A stretch of DNA of 60,000 nucleotides from Cryptomeria japonica (GCF_030272615.1 NC_081411.1:158078471-158138470); one strand, 5' to 3'. Counted from the stretch's first letter, positions 42,995 to 55,553 are shown. Notes: generated by a model not told the origin, from the sequence alone. Translations and numbers: made by a program.

Positions 42995-44035
42995 TTAAAA
43001 GCCCCTCGGTCTCACCCACTATTGTAAGTATTGTTGAAGGGACAAATTATGTGGAGAATGCCTCTGAGGATTTTTCCTCCTCTTAGTCTACTAGGTTAGA
43101 GTGAACCTCGAATAGCCTTGTTAACAAAGAGGGTAACCATACCACCCCTTCCTTAGTTCCCCCCAACCATCCCTAGTGAAAGGTAACAAACTCTGTGATG
43201 GCTACTACAATAAGTAGTAGGCTATGATCCACTGGATTTTGGGTCAAATTGATATGGAAAGAAAGAAAATTAATAGATTGAAAGACCTCATTAAAATAAA
43301 TTCTAGAGATTCTGCCTAGGCTATGGACGACAAAGACAAGAGAGTTTAGGAAGTGGCTAAAATTTGGCTAAAAATTAAGAGAAATGGGAAGGAATGGAGG
43401 AAGAATTAAAGGGGCTATATGAGAAGATTGACTAGAAAGAGGAGAAGAAGGAAACTATGAAGGCTATGGAGGAGATTCAAAGAAGTTAGGTATCCCTGAA
43501 AAGAAAAATGGAGGATGTGATTATGCACAACTATAAAAATTTTAAGAGGAATTTTAGAACTCTATAGGCTATTGAAGAGGAGATCCAGATGAATAAGGCT
43601 TAGAAGAAGAGGCATATGGACTCTTCCCTTGCTACAAGGTTGGAGGCGTCCATGTCCAAGGTGAAAGAAACCCCAAAGCCACCTATTATCTCATCTATAA
43701 AAATAAATGAACAAATTACTCTCCTTCTCCAATAAGGTGAAAGCTATGAATTAGGATTGGAAGATTGAGAATCTCCCCACTAGTTAGGCCAATAGTTTTT
43801 TCCTTCTATTGGGATGGGTCTGTGTGTTTATTGTTCAACTACTCTTTAGTCTCATTTCTCTTTGGGTTTTCTTATGCCTAGTTTTGTGTGCCCTCTAGAT
43901 TTTTGTTCTTTTTTGGTAGATGACATTGGGTCTTCCGGTTCCCACTCCTCATGATTCCCATGAATTTTATCTCTTTTTTGTCTATGTAGCAGTTATGTAA
44001 TGGTTCACGACTCTCAATTTTAACTAATAAAAAGA
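42995..44035 (+). mobile_element. RNase H-LINE family, copy C (3' part only)
   Basis: The right end GTTATGTAATGG..CTCTCAATTTTAACTAATAAAAAG matches the 3' end of copy A on the opposite strand. The left part has CCCC.CCAACCATCCCTAG..AAAGGTAACAAACTCTG.GATGG, comparable to copy B near 39110-39160. Between them charged helical segments are encoded (K-G-L-Y-E-K-I-D, K-E-E-K-K-E-T-M-K-A-M-E-E-I-Q, K-R-K-M-E-D-V-I). RNase H and the unrecognised domain are missing, so this is a more severely 5'-truncated copy. There are stops throughout. Confidence 0.55.
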
Positions 44036-44232
44036 AAAATCATTTATTAATATTCCAAATATAGAAAATAATTGACTACAAATGTTGTTGTTAAAAACAC
44101 AATATAAAAAATCAAATTTAATCTATGCACACCAAACTAGACAAATTTTACAAATTATTAAACAAAATTCTCACAATTACTAAGATATTAATACCATTGC
44201 AAGTTTTGTGTGAAATTGCCACTATAGACATT

Positions 44233-44478
44233 GGATAAAAATACAAAGTTGTGTTAGAATTTTATAAAGGAAATGACCAATGTTGATTCAAATTTTTAAA
44301 TTAAATCAATAGAAAGTGAAATATATGTTTTGAATATTTAAATGATCTAAACTAAGAAAATATATATTCTTTTGTGCATTTTATGTTTTTAATTTTTATA
44401 AAAAATTTAAAAATTATTTGAATATAGTTTTGAATAAAGTAAACACTATAATTTAGTTGCTAATAAAATGTTGAAATT
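44233..44478 (-). repeat. Inverted repeat, right arm (two blocks)
   Basis: Blocks 44233-44278 and 44421-44478 are the reverse complement of the left arm at 42460-42556. About 140 bases between the blocks are absent from the left arm, so one arm has gained or lost a segment. Confidence 0.7.
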
Positions 44479-46384
44479 GAAATTACACAAGCCACCACAC
44501 TTTATTTAATAAACTTTTCCTATTTTTTCAATTTTTTCTTTGTACATTGGTAACTTGAAAGTTTAGTGCATGCATATATTTTTCACTATTTTTAATAAAT
44601 ATATATTTTTCAATAAATTTGAAAAGTTGTGTACTAGAATATAACTCTTTTTGTTAGTCACTAGCTTTCTTATTACTTATTTATCTAAATTAGAAAATAA
44701 TTATATCATCTTGGCATAGATTATTTCTCTAGTGCATCATATTTTTTTCAAAAATTTTAAATAAATTTTAGTATTTTTTCTTGTCAAGATAATAAATCTT
44801 ATATTTAAGTCTTGATGAACTACTTTCAAGAAAATTAAAATGTAAACCCAAAAAAAGGGTATTTTTACATTTCAAAAAAAATATTATTTATAAGAGTAGG
44901 AGTTGTTGAAACATCGATTTTTTCAAAAAAGAAAAAGAAATTGGTAGACCCAAAGTGCTATAAAATATACATTTATTAGACACTTCCAATTGGAAAAGTT
45001 GTGGTCCATATATAACTTGTCTATAATGAGTCTATACAGCCCATATGTTTAGCTAAAATTAATTTTTAGTTAGAAAAAATCAAATTCACTTTTGTTGATA
45101 AGTTCACCTGAAATGTGACATAATATTGTACTTTGAACCCCCCTTGAGCCACCATATTTGATTCTTAAATCCTCTTAATTTATTATCCTTCGAGCTTTAT
45201 TCTTCTTTGGTTTTCTAACCTCTAAAGAATAGCAATAACTTATTGAAAATAATTTGATATAATGAATCCAAATGGAGTCAATTCCACGCATATGTGAAAT
45301 CACTTTCAAAATCAAAATTGAAACCAAAATGAGTGCCAAGAAATTAGCTCCTGAGGATAGAAAAAAAATCCTCTTTCCAAGTGATTCAAAACTCCTACAA
45401 CTCCAGGGTATGTGTAGGATCATGGTGAGTGAAAGAGGCCATTAACTGACAATGAAAATCAGAAAAATAGAGTTAGGCTACTTGACATAAAAATTTGAAT
45501 AAGTTTCCAACATTATTTAAAAAATGTGTAAGAATAAAATATATAGTAAATTTAACTAAGTTTCTAAGCTACTAGTGGTTTTCTGAAAAAAAAGAAACAA
45601 TTTTTTTGACAAAAATTTGAAATTTCAATGCAGTAGTACTAAAATTTTAGAAAAAAGATAAGCAGTAGGTGTCTTATGACAACGCTAACCACAATCAAAA
45701 CATAATATTTTTTTATAATATTTGAGATATAAGTATAAGACTCATGTTTGGATGTGACACATATTTTTTGGATTTTTACTATAACTTCTTAAAAATCTAA
45801 ATAACACGTATGTTTTACCACCATAACTTGCTCAAAAATTTATTAAATTCAATTTTTTATATATAATCCTATAGTATACAAAGCATATAATGTGCCTCAT
45901 GTTTTGGGTTAAAAAAATGTGATACCATTTGAAAGTTATATATATTTTTCAATCAGCCTATCAACCAGAAATTTATTCAGAATATCAACACTTTTGGCCC
46001 CTCATGATCCTACACATACCTTCCTTAGGAAAATTTCCATTTTCCAACAAAATTCAAATGTGTAATGAAATTAGAAATGTTTCTAAAACAAGACTTTTCA
46101 AAAACTCATGCCATTTCTTGACTATAAAATTTAAATAATATCTTTGATAAGAAACTAAAATATTTGATATAATCAAATCTTAAAAATTGATATTAGTTTT
46201 CAAAATTATCCATATGTCATGAATTTATAAATTTGGACAATAAAAATTACTATGAATAATAAGATTTACTTTTTGAAAAGGCTATTTTTAGAAAAATGGG
46301 ACATGACATTTCTAACATGAAATTTTAAGTCAACTCATGAATTTTGAGACAGTTCATTGAGAAATGTAAATTTAGTCTAGTTTA
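44479..46384. other. AT-rich spacer with a weak inverted repeat
   Basis: ATGATCCTACACATACC occurs on the minus strand at about 45423-45407 and on the plus strand at about 46003, with some similarity outside it (GGCC.CT). No coding gene was recognised; the 82-codon minus-strand frame at 45175-45423 overlaps this block and looks fortuitous. Confidence 0.4.
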
Positions 46385-46905
46385 GTAAGGTATATGAGAC
46401 TTTCTACTAATTTACTATACATCACATGTGATTTTTCTTTTCTATCTCGTCAAATTTGGAAATCTTATTTTCTACCTCCATGGGTGTTACTATTGAGTTG
46501 CATTTAGCTATTTTTCATTTTTTGTGGTATCCGCTAACATATTTATTTGGTAAAAGTATATTTTTTTGTGTTTCCATACCTCCAATAAAAGGTAATAATG
46601 CAACAAGCCAAGATCATTCATCATCACTCACATTTTTAGATATTTCTTCAATTGAGAAATCACCTTCTCATTAATTTGAATGTTGACAAGATAATGAATA
46701 TATATAATCAAGATTATAAGTTATTAATTATCTCTATGAACATGTACAAGTTGTCATTTGAAATAATATATGAAATGCATGTGTAAAAATATTTTAGTCA
46801 ATATTGATGTACCAAGCATGAAATGATTACCTCAAACCATATAAGAATTTTGTCAATTTTCATAATTATTTTTACTCTCTTTTAATTGCAATTTTCTTTT
46901 GAATA
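46385..46905 (+). repeat. About 520-bp direct repeat, copy 1
   Basis: Aligns with 47794-48305 from TAAGGTATATGA to the TTTAATT..TTTTCTT end. Shared blocks include TTCAATTGAGAAAT.A..TTCTCAT, GATCAAGATTA-like TATCAAGATTA, ATGAACATGTACAA and TGTACCA.GCATGA. Identity is roughly three quarters by eye. Confidence 0.7.
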
Positions 46906-46910
46906 TTTAA

Positions 46911-47780
46911 TAGTTATTGAACATATAATCATGATATTGAGGATAGATCTAATCAGCCTCCCTTTCCAAAATATTTTCCTAAGAATGTTCACTTTCTTGA
47001 AAATGATCTTGAGAAAACCCTTGAAATTTTGGGCATTGTTAGGGATTTTGTTTTGGAAAAGTTTAGAAATTTGGAATGGTTCTTTTTGGAGATAAATTAA
47101 ATTAATATCAATATCCAATCCATTAAAAATTAGTATGGATGGTGAGGTAGCCTATGCGGCTTGTGTGGACAATGTGAATTTTGATGAAAGAAAAATTGAA
47201 TTCTTTTTATCCTAGAAAATGTGGCCAAAGATATTTCTCTCCTTAAAATTGACTATGAAGGTAGGCTAGGGGATCTCAGAGTTAAAATGAAGTGAATCGA
47301 TGATATCATGTCTAATTTGGTCAACATGAATAATTGCAATGTTCATACTAATGTGGAGTGGATCAAAAACCTTGTGAATCATTGGTAAAATGTGTAAGGA
47401 ATGAAGAATGGGGGAATATTGTTATTAATCTTGACTTGGTAGAGAAGGATAAGCTAACAAGGGGAGATAATGACAGTCCTTCAATGCACACCTTTGGACA
47501 TATCAATAAGATTAGGGAGCAAGCAAAGGTAAAAATACATGTTCTTATGAACGTGGCTCAAAATATTGATCACATGGAAGATGAGGCTGTTGATGCCCTG
47601 AAGAATCTCTATTAGGAAAAAAAGTTTCTTTTGTTGGCCTACTATTTTAAGGTTCGGTGTTTTTGTATTGTTATTGAGTGATTTTTTGTTTGTGTGATTT
47701 TCTATTTGTGGCTCATTGTACTCAAGGTTTTGGGGCCACTTGAAAACCTAATTTTTCCTTAATAAAAAACAACCCAAAGA
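46911..47780 (+). mobile_element. LINE 3' part (second family), plus strand
   Basis: The end GGGGCCACTTGAAAACCTA...TTAATAAAAAAC has the same plan as the inverted fragment at 31672 and the fragment ending at 17890. Upstream, an 85-codon frame (47358-47615) with R-N-E-E-W-G-N-I-V-I-N-L-D-L-V-E-K-D-K and H-M-E-D-E-A-V-D-A-L-K-N-L-Y, and broken frames before it, give charged helical protein. The block lies precisely between the two 520-bp direct repeats. No RT or endonuclease remains. Confidence 0.45.
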
Positions 47781-47793
47781 TATTCTATTGTTG

Positions 47794-48305
47794 TTAAGGT
47801 ATATGAAATTTCCTGCCAATTACCTATAGCTCATATCATTAAACCTTTTTTATTTCATCAAATTTAAAAATATTCTTGTCTACTTGAATGGCTATTATTG
47901 TTTGACTTTATTTAGAAACTCTTATTTTTCAGTGGTACTCCCTATGATATATTATTTGAGAAAAATGAAAGTCTGTGTTTTCTATATATCCAATTCAAGG
48001 AAGTAAAGCAATATACTAGATTATTAACTGTAAATCATTATCTAGACATTTATTTAATTGAGAAATAATATTCTCATTTTTTTCAATGTAGAAAAGATCA
48101 TGAATGTGTACTTATCAAGATTACAATTGTCCACTCTTTATGAACATGTACAAATTATAATTTTAAAAAATATGGGGAAATATATGTGTACTTATATTTT
48201 CATAAATTATTATGTACCATGCATGAGGTGATTATCTAAAATCAGAGAATAATTTGATTCATTTAATAACAACACTTTAATTTTCTTCTAACTACAAATC
48301 TTTTA
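47794..48305 (+). repeat. About 520-bp direct repeat, copy 2
   Basis: Partner of 46385-46905, same orientation, starting right after the LINE tail. Confidence 0.7.
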
Positions 48306-49519
48306 GGTTGATGCATCTACCTTCTGAGCTTGAATATCTTTGTTAAAAAATATTCTTTTGAAATAGATATTTGATGAAAATATTACCCAGTTTGTGTTGC
48401 AATATAATAATAAGCTTGGTTATTTTCAAGTTTACTAGTGGAGAAAAATTATGAATAAGCAATATCTTCCCTTTAATGTAGATTATTTTTCTATTAAATA
48501 AGATTTTTTTTATCTTTAAAGTTTCATCAACGTTATACTTTCTATTAAATAGCCACTTGCAATCTAGAGGCTTTGAAGATAGATAATTAATATTTTCCTA
48601 CTTTTTACCATTCAATATTATTTACCTTCTTGTCTAATTCATTCATAACTTAGGATGTACACATTATTACATTGACACCATCCATAACCTAGGTATCCTA
48701 ATGTTGGATAGTTTAATTTTATAAATCCTAATTATATTTATCTAGTAAGAGATCCAATATTATATTAATGTGGTTAGACAATCACCATTGTCTTTATGCG
48801 GTTAGAGAACTGCCAATTCCCCTCTTCCCTCTTGGTGGCCTTAATAAGGCTGCATAGTGCTCATAATGTGCAATTAGTGATAATTTCTTTAAATGAAGTT
48901 TGTTTTATTTGTTTTGTTTGATATTACCAACAATATAAAAATTTGAGTGTTGTCCTATTTAGACAATCTATGTATATGATGATCCTGTTTGCCTCAAGAA
49001 CATGTTTTTTCTTATCTTCAATTGAGATTTTTGTAATGTACAAACTCTTAAATTTTACTTTATTGAATTTTTTACTTCAAAAATTTTGTCTTAGACTCAT
49101 CAAATTTTTTTTAGGCCCTTTATTATTGAAATTATTAGAAAAATATGATGTGATGTGACTACTATAATTTTTTTTACCCATGAGGGGTTCTTGGCAAGTT
49201 TTATGATTAAGTAGATGGATTGGGTAGTCTAATTTTATTGTGAGGATGTGAATTCGAATGGGACTGATATGAGATAGTTATAATCAATTACCCCCTAGAT
49301 AATGTGTGTGAATATTTCATACCTACCTTTTGTGGCCAATCTTCCTACAAAAACAAATGGAAGGTACTAGGAAATATATGAAGGGGTTCTTAGTGAAGGA
49401 CCCCATGACACCATCTTTCTTTTCGCTTTAGTATTTTGTATAACCATCCTCATAAGTCCTTGTGTGAGTCTTGTGTTGTACTAATTTAAAGAAGATTATG
49501 ATGGTACTATAGATTATCA
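48306..49519. other. AT-rich spacer
   Basis: No gene, element end or repeat recognised; short ORFs are of chance composition. Confidence 0.4.
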
Positions 49520-49982
49520 ATTGTTGTAATGTGCAACAACTAAAAAATATAATAGAATAAAATTAATATATTTTACGTAGCTTATATACAATCAAAATAT
49601 ATATGAATACTTATTATTAAAACATAATAGATATTAGAATTTGGTTAAAAACAATGGAAAAAATGAAAACATGTAAAAATTAATATCTTATAATGAATGT
49701 TGATCCAATTAAATAAAAGAAAAAATTTCATAAATCTGGATACTTCATTTTCTTAAGAATATAGAAACAAAAAATAACAAAAGATTTTTTTCCTAATTTA
49801 TTTAATAATTTCTATTATCCAAGTAAATTTTTTTGATAATTATCATAAATTCATCTTTTAGAATACATAACTTAATGATTAAATTTTTCATTGTTTTGTC
49901 AAAGCATTAAACAAGAGTAAGCGATTTTTTTGAATAGGTACTTCAATAATATAATTAGGAATAAAAAGACTAGTAGAATGAA

Positions 49983-50025
<43 letters not shown>

Positions 50026-50603
50026 AAAAATACTTTTAAACACCATCCAAATTTTTAAAGATTGTTATGATTCAAGTACAAGGTTTGAGAACTCTTCATC
50101 ACCAATACATGTATCACCCAACATAAAATGAAGATCATGATAGATTCCAACTAGCCTTTAACCTTGGTTAATTCTTTGTACCACTATTAAAATTATTAAA
50201 AACATGAATTAAGTAGGCATCGATGAGAGAGATGGGAAGGGTAGTGTTGTACATAGCTCCCAATTTAGAATAAACGAATCACAGTTGTAAACTATCATTG
50301 AAAAGAACTTCTAACTTGATTTTTTCAAAGAAGAGGTCATATAATTTATTCAATGATCATATTGAATTTCAGAGACAATTATAACATTCAAGTAGGTTCC
50401 CAACCTTATATACCTTGTTAATTTATATATAAATGGAGCTCCTCGTCAACCTCACTTTCCTTTCCTTTCTTTGATCCTCTCACTCAACTTAATAAAAATA
50501 CTTTTTCCTTGTCAATCATTTTCTAATTAAATTCTTATAATTATTTATGTTTAATATATCTATTTTGATTTAAAGGTGAATTCATATGATTCTTTAAGAG
50601 ATT
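49520..50603 (+). repeat. Dispersed duplication, copy 2
   Basis: Uninterrupted counterpart of 36640-37478 plus 40010-40195. It provides the empty-site reference for the LINE insertion in copy 1. It ends where the L1-type LINE begins. Confidence 0.7.
49984..50021 (+). repeat. (TA)19 microsatellite
   Basis: Perfect TA run of 38 bases. The matching place in copy 1 (about 37132-37144) has only about six units. Confidence 0.95.
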
Positions 50604-50749
50604 TTCTTTGGATCAGGAGTGCTCTACAAAAACCTAGTTTCTTTGGGAGGAGGTCGTCCCTTGTTTTGGGAGGCATCCCTCTCTCACTCTTTGCTTGCAG
50701 AGTAGGGTTCATCATGGAGCTGAGTTTATGGTCTCACATAGCCTAGAAG

Positions 50750-52550
50750 ATAGGATTGCATAAGCATCTAGGACACATGAGACGATCGCTCAAGAAGGAG
50801 AGATTGTCACGGACAAAAAATCATTCAAGAAAGCCCTTACAAATGGATTCAAACCACCAGATAGGACCAAATTCCTTATAATCTTGCTCAAGCTAGCACA
50901 GACCATAGAAAAAGACTAGAATGGAGGTAAGACTCCCTCAAACAAAGCTATTATTGTTAAAACTAACTTCCAAATGTTGATTGCTATAGAGGCAGAAAAT
51001 AATAGATTCAAAGAGTTTGTAGTTTTTCTTCCTCCTCAAGATCCCTCCAAAATTTCATCTAGGGAATATTTGAATGAATGGTTGCATAACATTTGGGGTA
51101 AAAAAATTAAGTTTTTATTTATGTACTTGCTTGTATTACAAAAGGTCTTTTTTTAATCTTCTTTGCAAGCCCTAACTCTCAGAAAGAGGTCATTTGTAGA
51201 CAACTTTGGAGAATTGGTTCCTGCAATTTTAGGGCTTTATCTTGGTCTCCCAATGTGATTAAAAATGAAATACTAACCTTGTCCTCCCCGAGATGGATTA
51301 CAATGGATAATGTTCCTCCATTTCTGTGGAATTTGATTCCTCAAGCTATTGAACCCATTGGCTCTGTGATTAGAATGGATTCTATAGACTCGTTGTTACC
51401 CCACACCAATACTAGAGTTTTGATGTCTTTGTCTCTTGGACTAGATATCCCTAATGAGATTTGATTTGTGTTTGATGGTCAATATTTTTCTTGTCCTATT
51501 TCTTTTCTAGGAAAAATCAATGCCTACTTCCTTTGTAGAAGGGAAGGCCATATGAGAAAAGAATGCTCTATCCTGAAAAAGAAGCCTCCCCAAAAAGAGA
51601 AAGCTCAAGATACCCCTATTTTTCCTACCCCCTTGTGGCTCTGAAAGACCAGGCTCCTCCATTAAAGCTTCAAATAAACAAATGACCTCCCACTACCTCC
51701 AAAGAATTTGCAGCCACTCTGGATTTTCTCAAAGAAGCTTTCAGTAAGAATGAACTCCTCCTTTGCAAGGCAAAGATATTATGGTTGACCTTGACAAGTT
51801 ATGTAAAATGGACTCTATTGACTTTGGTCTAGATTATCCTCAACCCAAGATTAGGCATAGGATCGAGAATGCTTAGTAGTTACCCCTTGAAACAATCAAG
51901 AAGATTCCTTAAGCAAAGCAATCTTTTGCCTCTTCTGGTTCCAAAATGTATAGAGGTGATAGATTGAATGGCAGAGATTCTAACATTTCCAACTCGGAGA
52001 GGATTGTCCCCTCCACTCCCATGGGCATCGATGAAGACACAAGGGTTAGTTACCATACTTGTGGGGATACCTCTATGAACCTTGTGGGTGAAGAAGTAGT
52101 CATGATGGATACTATTATGGATGACAGGGAGTCAGATAGCTTGGAATCCCTTAAGAAAGCCTATGATGTGGGCAGGCTTTGTAGTTACTCTTTGGTTGTG
52201 ATTCTTGCTCCTCCTCCCTTGCCTCCCCCCCCCGCAACACAAGGTCCATACCGATACTCCCACCAGGGAAGCCTCTACCCCTCATGTGGTTATCTCTTTA
52301 GATGGTATTGAAGGAGATATTGAGGTTATTGATGGTGATGTAGATTGTAACTTAGAAAATGGAGAACAGATGGCACTTCTAAGAAATCACCTTTGGAGGG
52401 TAATAACAACTTTATTTCTGATACTCAAATAGTCATTGTCCCTTATAAGAGGAGAAGAGGAAGGCCCCCTAATGCTCTTAATTTTATAAGACCTACTAAG
52501 AAGCATAGGCTTTTCCCCCCAAGTGCTTCAAAGGCTTTAAGAACCCAATG
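50750..52550 (+). pseudogene. LINE ORF1: DUF4283-like domain and CCHC zinc-knuckle remnant
   Basis: In shifting frames: K-K-S-F-K-K-A-L near 50820, F-K-E-F-V-V-F-L-P-P-Q and W-L-H-N-I-W-G-K-K near 51010-51100, then 51255-51464 with S-P-R-W-I-T-M-D-N-V-P-P-F-L-W and a following R-V-L-M-S-L-S-L-G-L-D-I-P-N-E-I. This is the layout of the DUF4283 domain of plant LINE ORF1. At about 51510 N-A-Y-F-L-C-R-R-E-G-H-M-R-K-E-C is a CCHC knuckle whose first Cys is Tyr. The C-terminal region is Pro-rich (52200-52270) and acidic. The protein binds LINE RNA and acts as chaperone. Several frameshifts and stops. Confidence 0.65.
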
Positions 52551-52573
52551 AAAACTGACTCCCAAAGTTGATC

Positions 52574-54705
52574 ATGGAAATAACATGTGCAAGTTAGAAT
52601 GTCAAGGGACAGGAGTCCCCATATAGGAAATATATAATTAGAAGGTTTAAACTCATGAATATGGGTATTGACATCCTTTTGCTGCTAGAACTTAAAGCAG
52701 TTGGTTTCACACCAGATATAAATCTCAGATGCTTTTGGAAAGATGACACACCATTTGTAACTAAACATCAAAAGGGTATAGGGGGTGTATCTATCCTAAT
52801 TGGTCCCAAGTGGAAAGTTTGGGTCACCATTAAGTGGAATGATCAAGAATTTGGGTTTTCTACTATGTATGCATATAATGATCACCAAGAGAGAATTGAA
52901 CTATGGAAATGGATTTTTCAACTTAGGAATGTCTCATGGATGATGGGAGGGTACTTCAAGATGATTGAAGGTCCACAAGATAAGACTGGGGGAAATAAAT
53001 TTGAATGGGAAGGAACTGAGCAATTATTCTGGTCTAAAATGATCCAAAATAAGCTAATGGGCCCTCTAAAAGATAATAAAGTAGGGCATAATGGTATATG
53101 GTTTACTTGGTCTAACTATCAGAAAGTGGGTAGAAGAATTTAAAGTAGACTCAATAACTTGTATGTTAACAAAGAATTATTTGGTTGCAAACCCTGATCT
53201 AAAGGGGTTAGTGTAGAGGTCATCCCCTACACATTATCAAATCATCACCATTATTGCCAATGTTTTCCCTATAACAACTTAGGAAACCATAGAGAGAAAA
53301 ACAAATGGCTTTCCCCTGAATGTTCACCTATTAGACGATGAGGATATCATGACAACCACTGACATTGTAAGATGGTATAATAAAGGCATTGTTCCTCATT
53401 GGAGTGCCATTAATAGATGGGTTCAATGTACCCCTAGTTGGAAAGCCTTGTTCCAAACTATTGGTAAGAAGAGGGTTAGGGACAAGAGAAAACTAGAAGA
53501 TGAGATGCAAAATACACTCTATGAAGCTGAAATGATTTTGTAAGGGAACCCTGAGAACATCTAAGCAACTACAGATGTTATACTGGCCAGAAATACCTTA
53601 AGAAGACTCCATAACTTTACAATATAGGGAGCCAAGACAAGGGTCAGATTGTAGTGGGTTAGCCACAGGTACAAAAGTTCTAAGTATTTATTTCATATCC
53701 TAAAGCACAAAGAGGCTAAGGAAATGATTGAATCCCTATGTGAAGAAGGAAATATTATCACTAATCAATAAGAGATTCTAAACTCTTTTGCAACTTACTA
53801 TGCTAAACTCTTCTCCTCTAGAGAAATAGGTTCGGGGATGGAATGTGCCAGGGAGAAGATTAGTAGTAGTATTCCAAACAGGCTCTCGGGGGCTGATAGG
53901 TCCTTCCTAGACTCTCCTATCTCATTGGATGAAATAAAAAAGGCTATTTAGAGTATGAGTAATGATAAGGCACATAGACCTAATGGGCTACCCATTGAGT
54001 TTTATAAGAGAAATATAGTTTGGGTAAGTGAGGACTTGCTGCAAGTGTATAGTAAAGCCATAGAAAGGAAATATTTGGGTAAAGAAATCAATTCAAGTCT
54101 AATCAAACTTATTCCTAAAGAGGGAGACAAGACTCAGATTAAGAATTGGATACCCTTACCTTGTTAAATGTATCTTATAATATTTTGGCTAAGATTTTAG
54201 CTTTGAGAGTGGCAGATATTCTACCTAGAGTCATTAATCCTACTCAAACAAGATTTGTGAAAGGGAGATACATTATAGAGAATTGAATTACTTCTTGGGA
54301 AGCAATGGACTGGGCAAAATATTCCAATGAACAAGTATGCATGCTTCTACTAGACTATGAGAAAGCCTATGACAAGGTTGAGTGGAACTTCATCGTGATG
54401 ATAGTGTAGTCCCTAGGATTTCCACCCTTCTTCTATCAAATCATCAATAATATGATAAATGAGGTATGTGCGTTTATTGAGGTTAATGGTATTGGATCTT
54501 CCCCATTACAACTGACCAGATCTATTAGGCAAGGTTTCCCATTGGCCCCAACCCTCTTTGTGATAGCAGTTGATGCACCACTTTATCTTCTAATAGATGA
54601 TTCCCTATTACCTAAGGCCTTAGGAGTAACCCTTCCTAATGAGGAGAAAATTTCTAATGTGAAATTTTCTAATGATACAACTATCATGTTTGAGATGAGT
54701 GAGGG
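52574..54705 (+). pseudogene. LINE ORF2: endonuclease and reverse transcriptase, truncated
   Basis: The ATG at 52574 starts M-E-I-T-C-A-S, the usual beginning of an AP-endonuclease domain. L-L-L-L-E-L-K (52675) keeps the catalytic Glu; G-G-Y-F-K-M-I-E has Tyr where the family has Asp (G-D-F-N). RT follows in broken frames: N-G-L-P-I-E-F-Y (53985), L-I-K-L-I-P-K-E-G-D, M-L-L-L-D-Y-E-K-A-Y-D-K-V-E-W (motif A, Asp kept, about 54335), R-S-I-R-Q-G-F-P-L-A-P (motif B, 54520) and F-S-N-D-T-T (motif C, normally F-A-D-D). It nicks target DNA and copies LINE RNA in place. The LTR of element B cuts the frame at 54705. Inactive. Confidence 0.8.
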
Positions 54706-55544
54706 TGTAAAGTGGAAAAATTGAACCCTGGTGACTCCCCACCCCAGAGAGAGAAAGGAAGTCACTAGGATGATTTTTCACTTGGGATAAACTTACATTC
54801 AAAAGAGGGTCTTGAATCCACTAGATCTAAATCCAAGAGAGACAAGGATATTAATTCCAAGTGGATTGCAAGCGTTGAAGTGGGATTAACCCTCTTTTGT
54901 AAATTGGAAAGTTGACTTGTTGACTATGTGGAAAAGAGAGAGAAAATGAGTTAAATGAGGAGCTACCAGTTCAGGATCACATTATAACTTCAGATCTAAG
55001 CTAATTAGACTGATAGAGATCTTCCCTACAAATTTGGAGAAAATTCATTGGGACCGTGGCGAAAGTGTACATGGTCCTCTAAAAAATCTACAAAACGAAA
55101 AAGTGTTTTTCTGCCTCTATAAATGGAGTCCAAATCTGAAAATACAATTGTGCACCTGCAACCTACATAGAGAAAAGAAGGGGACAAGGGTTGTGGATAG
55201 GGTTTTTCCTCAGTCAAACCCTGGTTGAGGAATCAACCTTCAAAGAAAGTAATTGCAAATGCTGAAATGTAAGTAATGGGAGTGTATACCTTATAGCTAT
55301 GCAATTTAATGATGATTGCTTTTCTTCTTGAATGTAATCATAAGTATTTCATGAAATTTCATGTAACATGAAAAAACCCTAACACAAATACATGCTTGAA
55401 AATAAATATTGTAATGTTGTTCCAATGGATGAATGAAGAAGAAGACTTGATGGATGCTTGAAGACTTAAATTATTGATAAAGACCCTTCATTTGAATTTT
55501 GCCTATTATGTATTTCATGTATCCACAAATGAGAAGACTAAATC

Positions 55545-55553
55545 CCTTTTATA
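55545..55553 (-). promoter_or_regulatory. TATA box in LTR of element B
   Basis: TATAAAAGG on the minus strand, about 440 bases after the LTR start, matching TATATAAG at 6244-6237 in the related LTR once the minisatellite is discounted. Transcription would run leftward. Confidence 0.55.

Larger units (their letters stand above)
50605..54705 (+). mobile_element. L1-type LINE, 3' part displaced by element B
   Basis: Plus-strand ORF1 (DUF4283-like plus a zinc-knuckle remnant, to about 52550) and ORF2 (endonuclease and reverse transcriptase, from 52574) are in the usual L1 order. The sequence is cut at 54705 within RT by the LTR of element B (starting 54706). The rest, including any RNase H and the tail, would lie right of the window. 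The 5' border is set by the end of the dispersed duplication and is approximate. Confidence 0.8.

Noticed and set aside
45175-46138. Two ORFs on opposite strands sharing a translated block
   Set aside because: Both run over the inverted copies of ATGATCCTACACATACC; the shared peptide is the product of the repeat, not of a gene pair.
46456-46674. 72-codon plus-strand ORF
   Set aside because: It lies within the 520-bp direct repeat and is not conserved as an open frame in the second copy.
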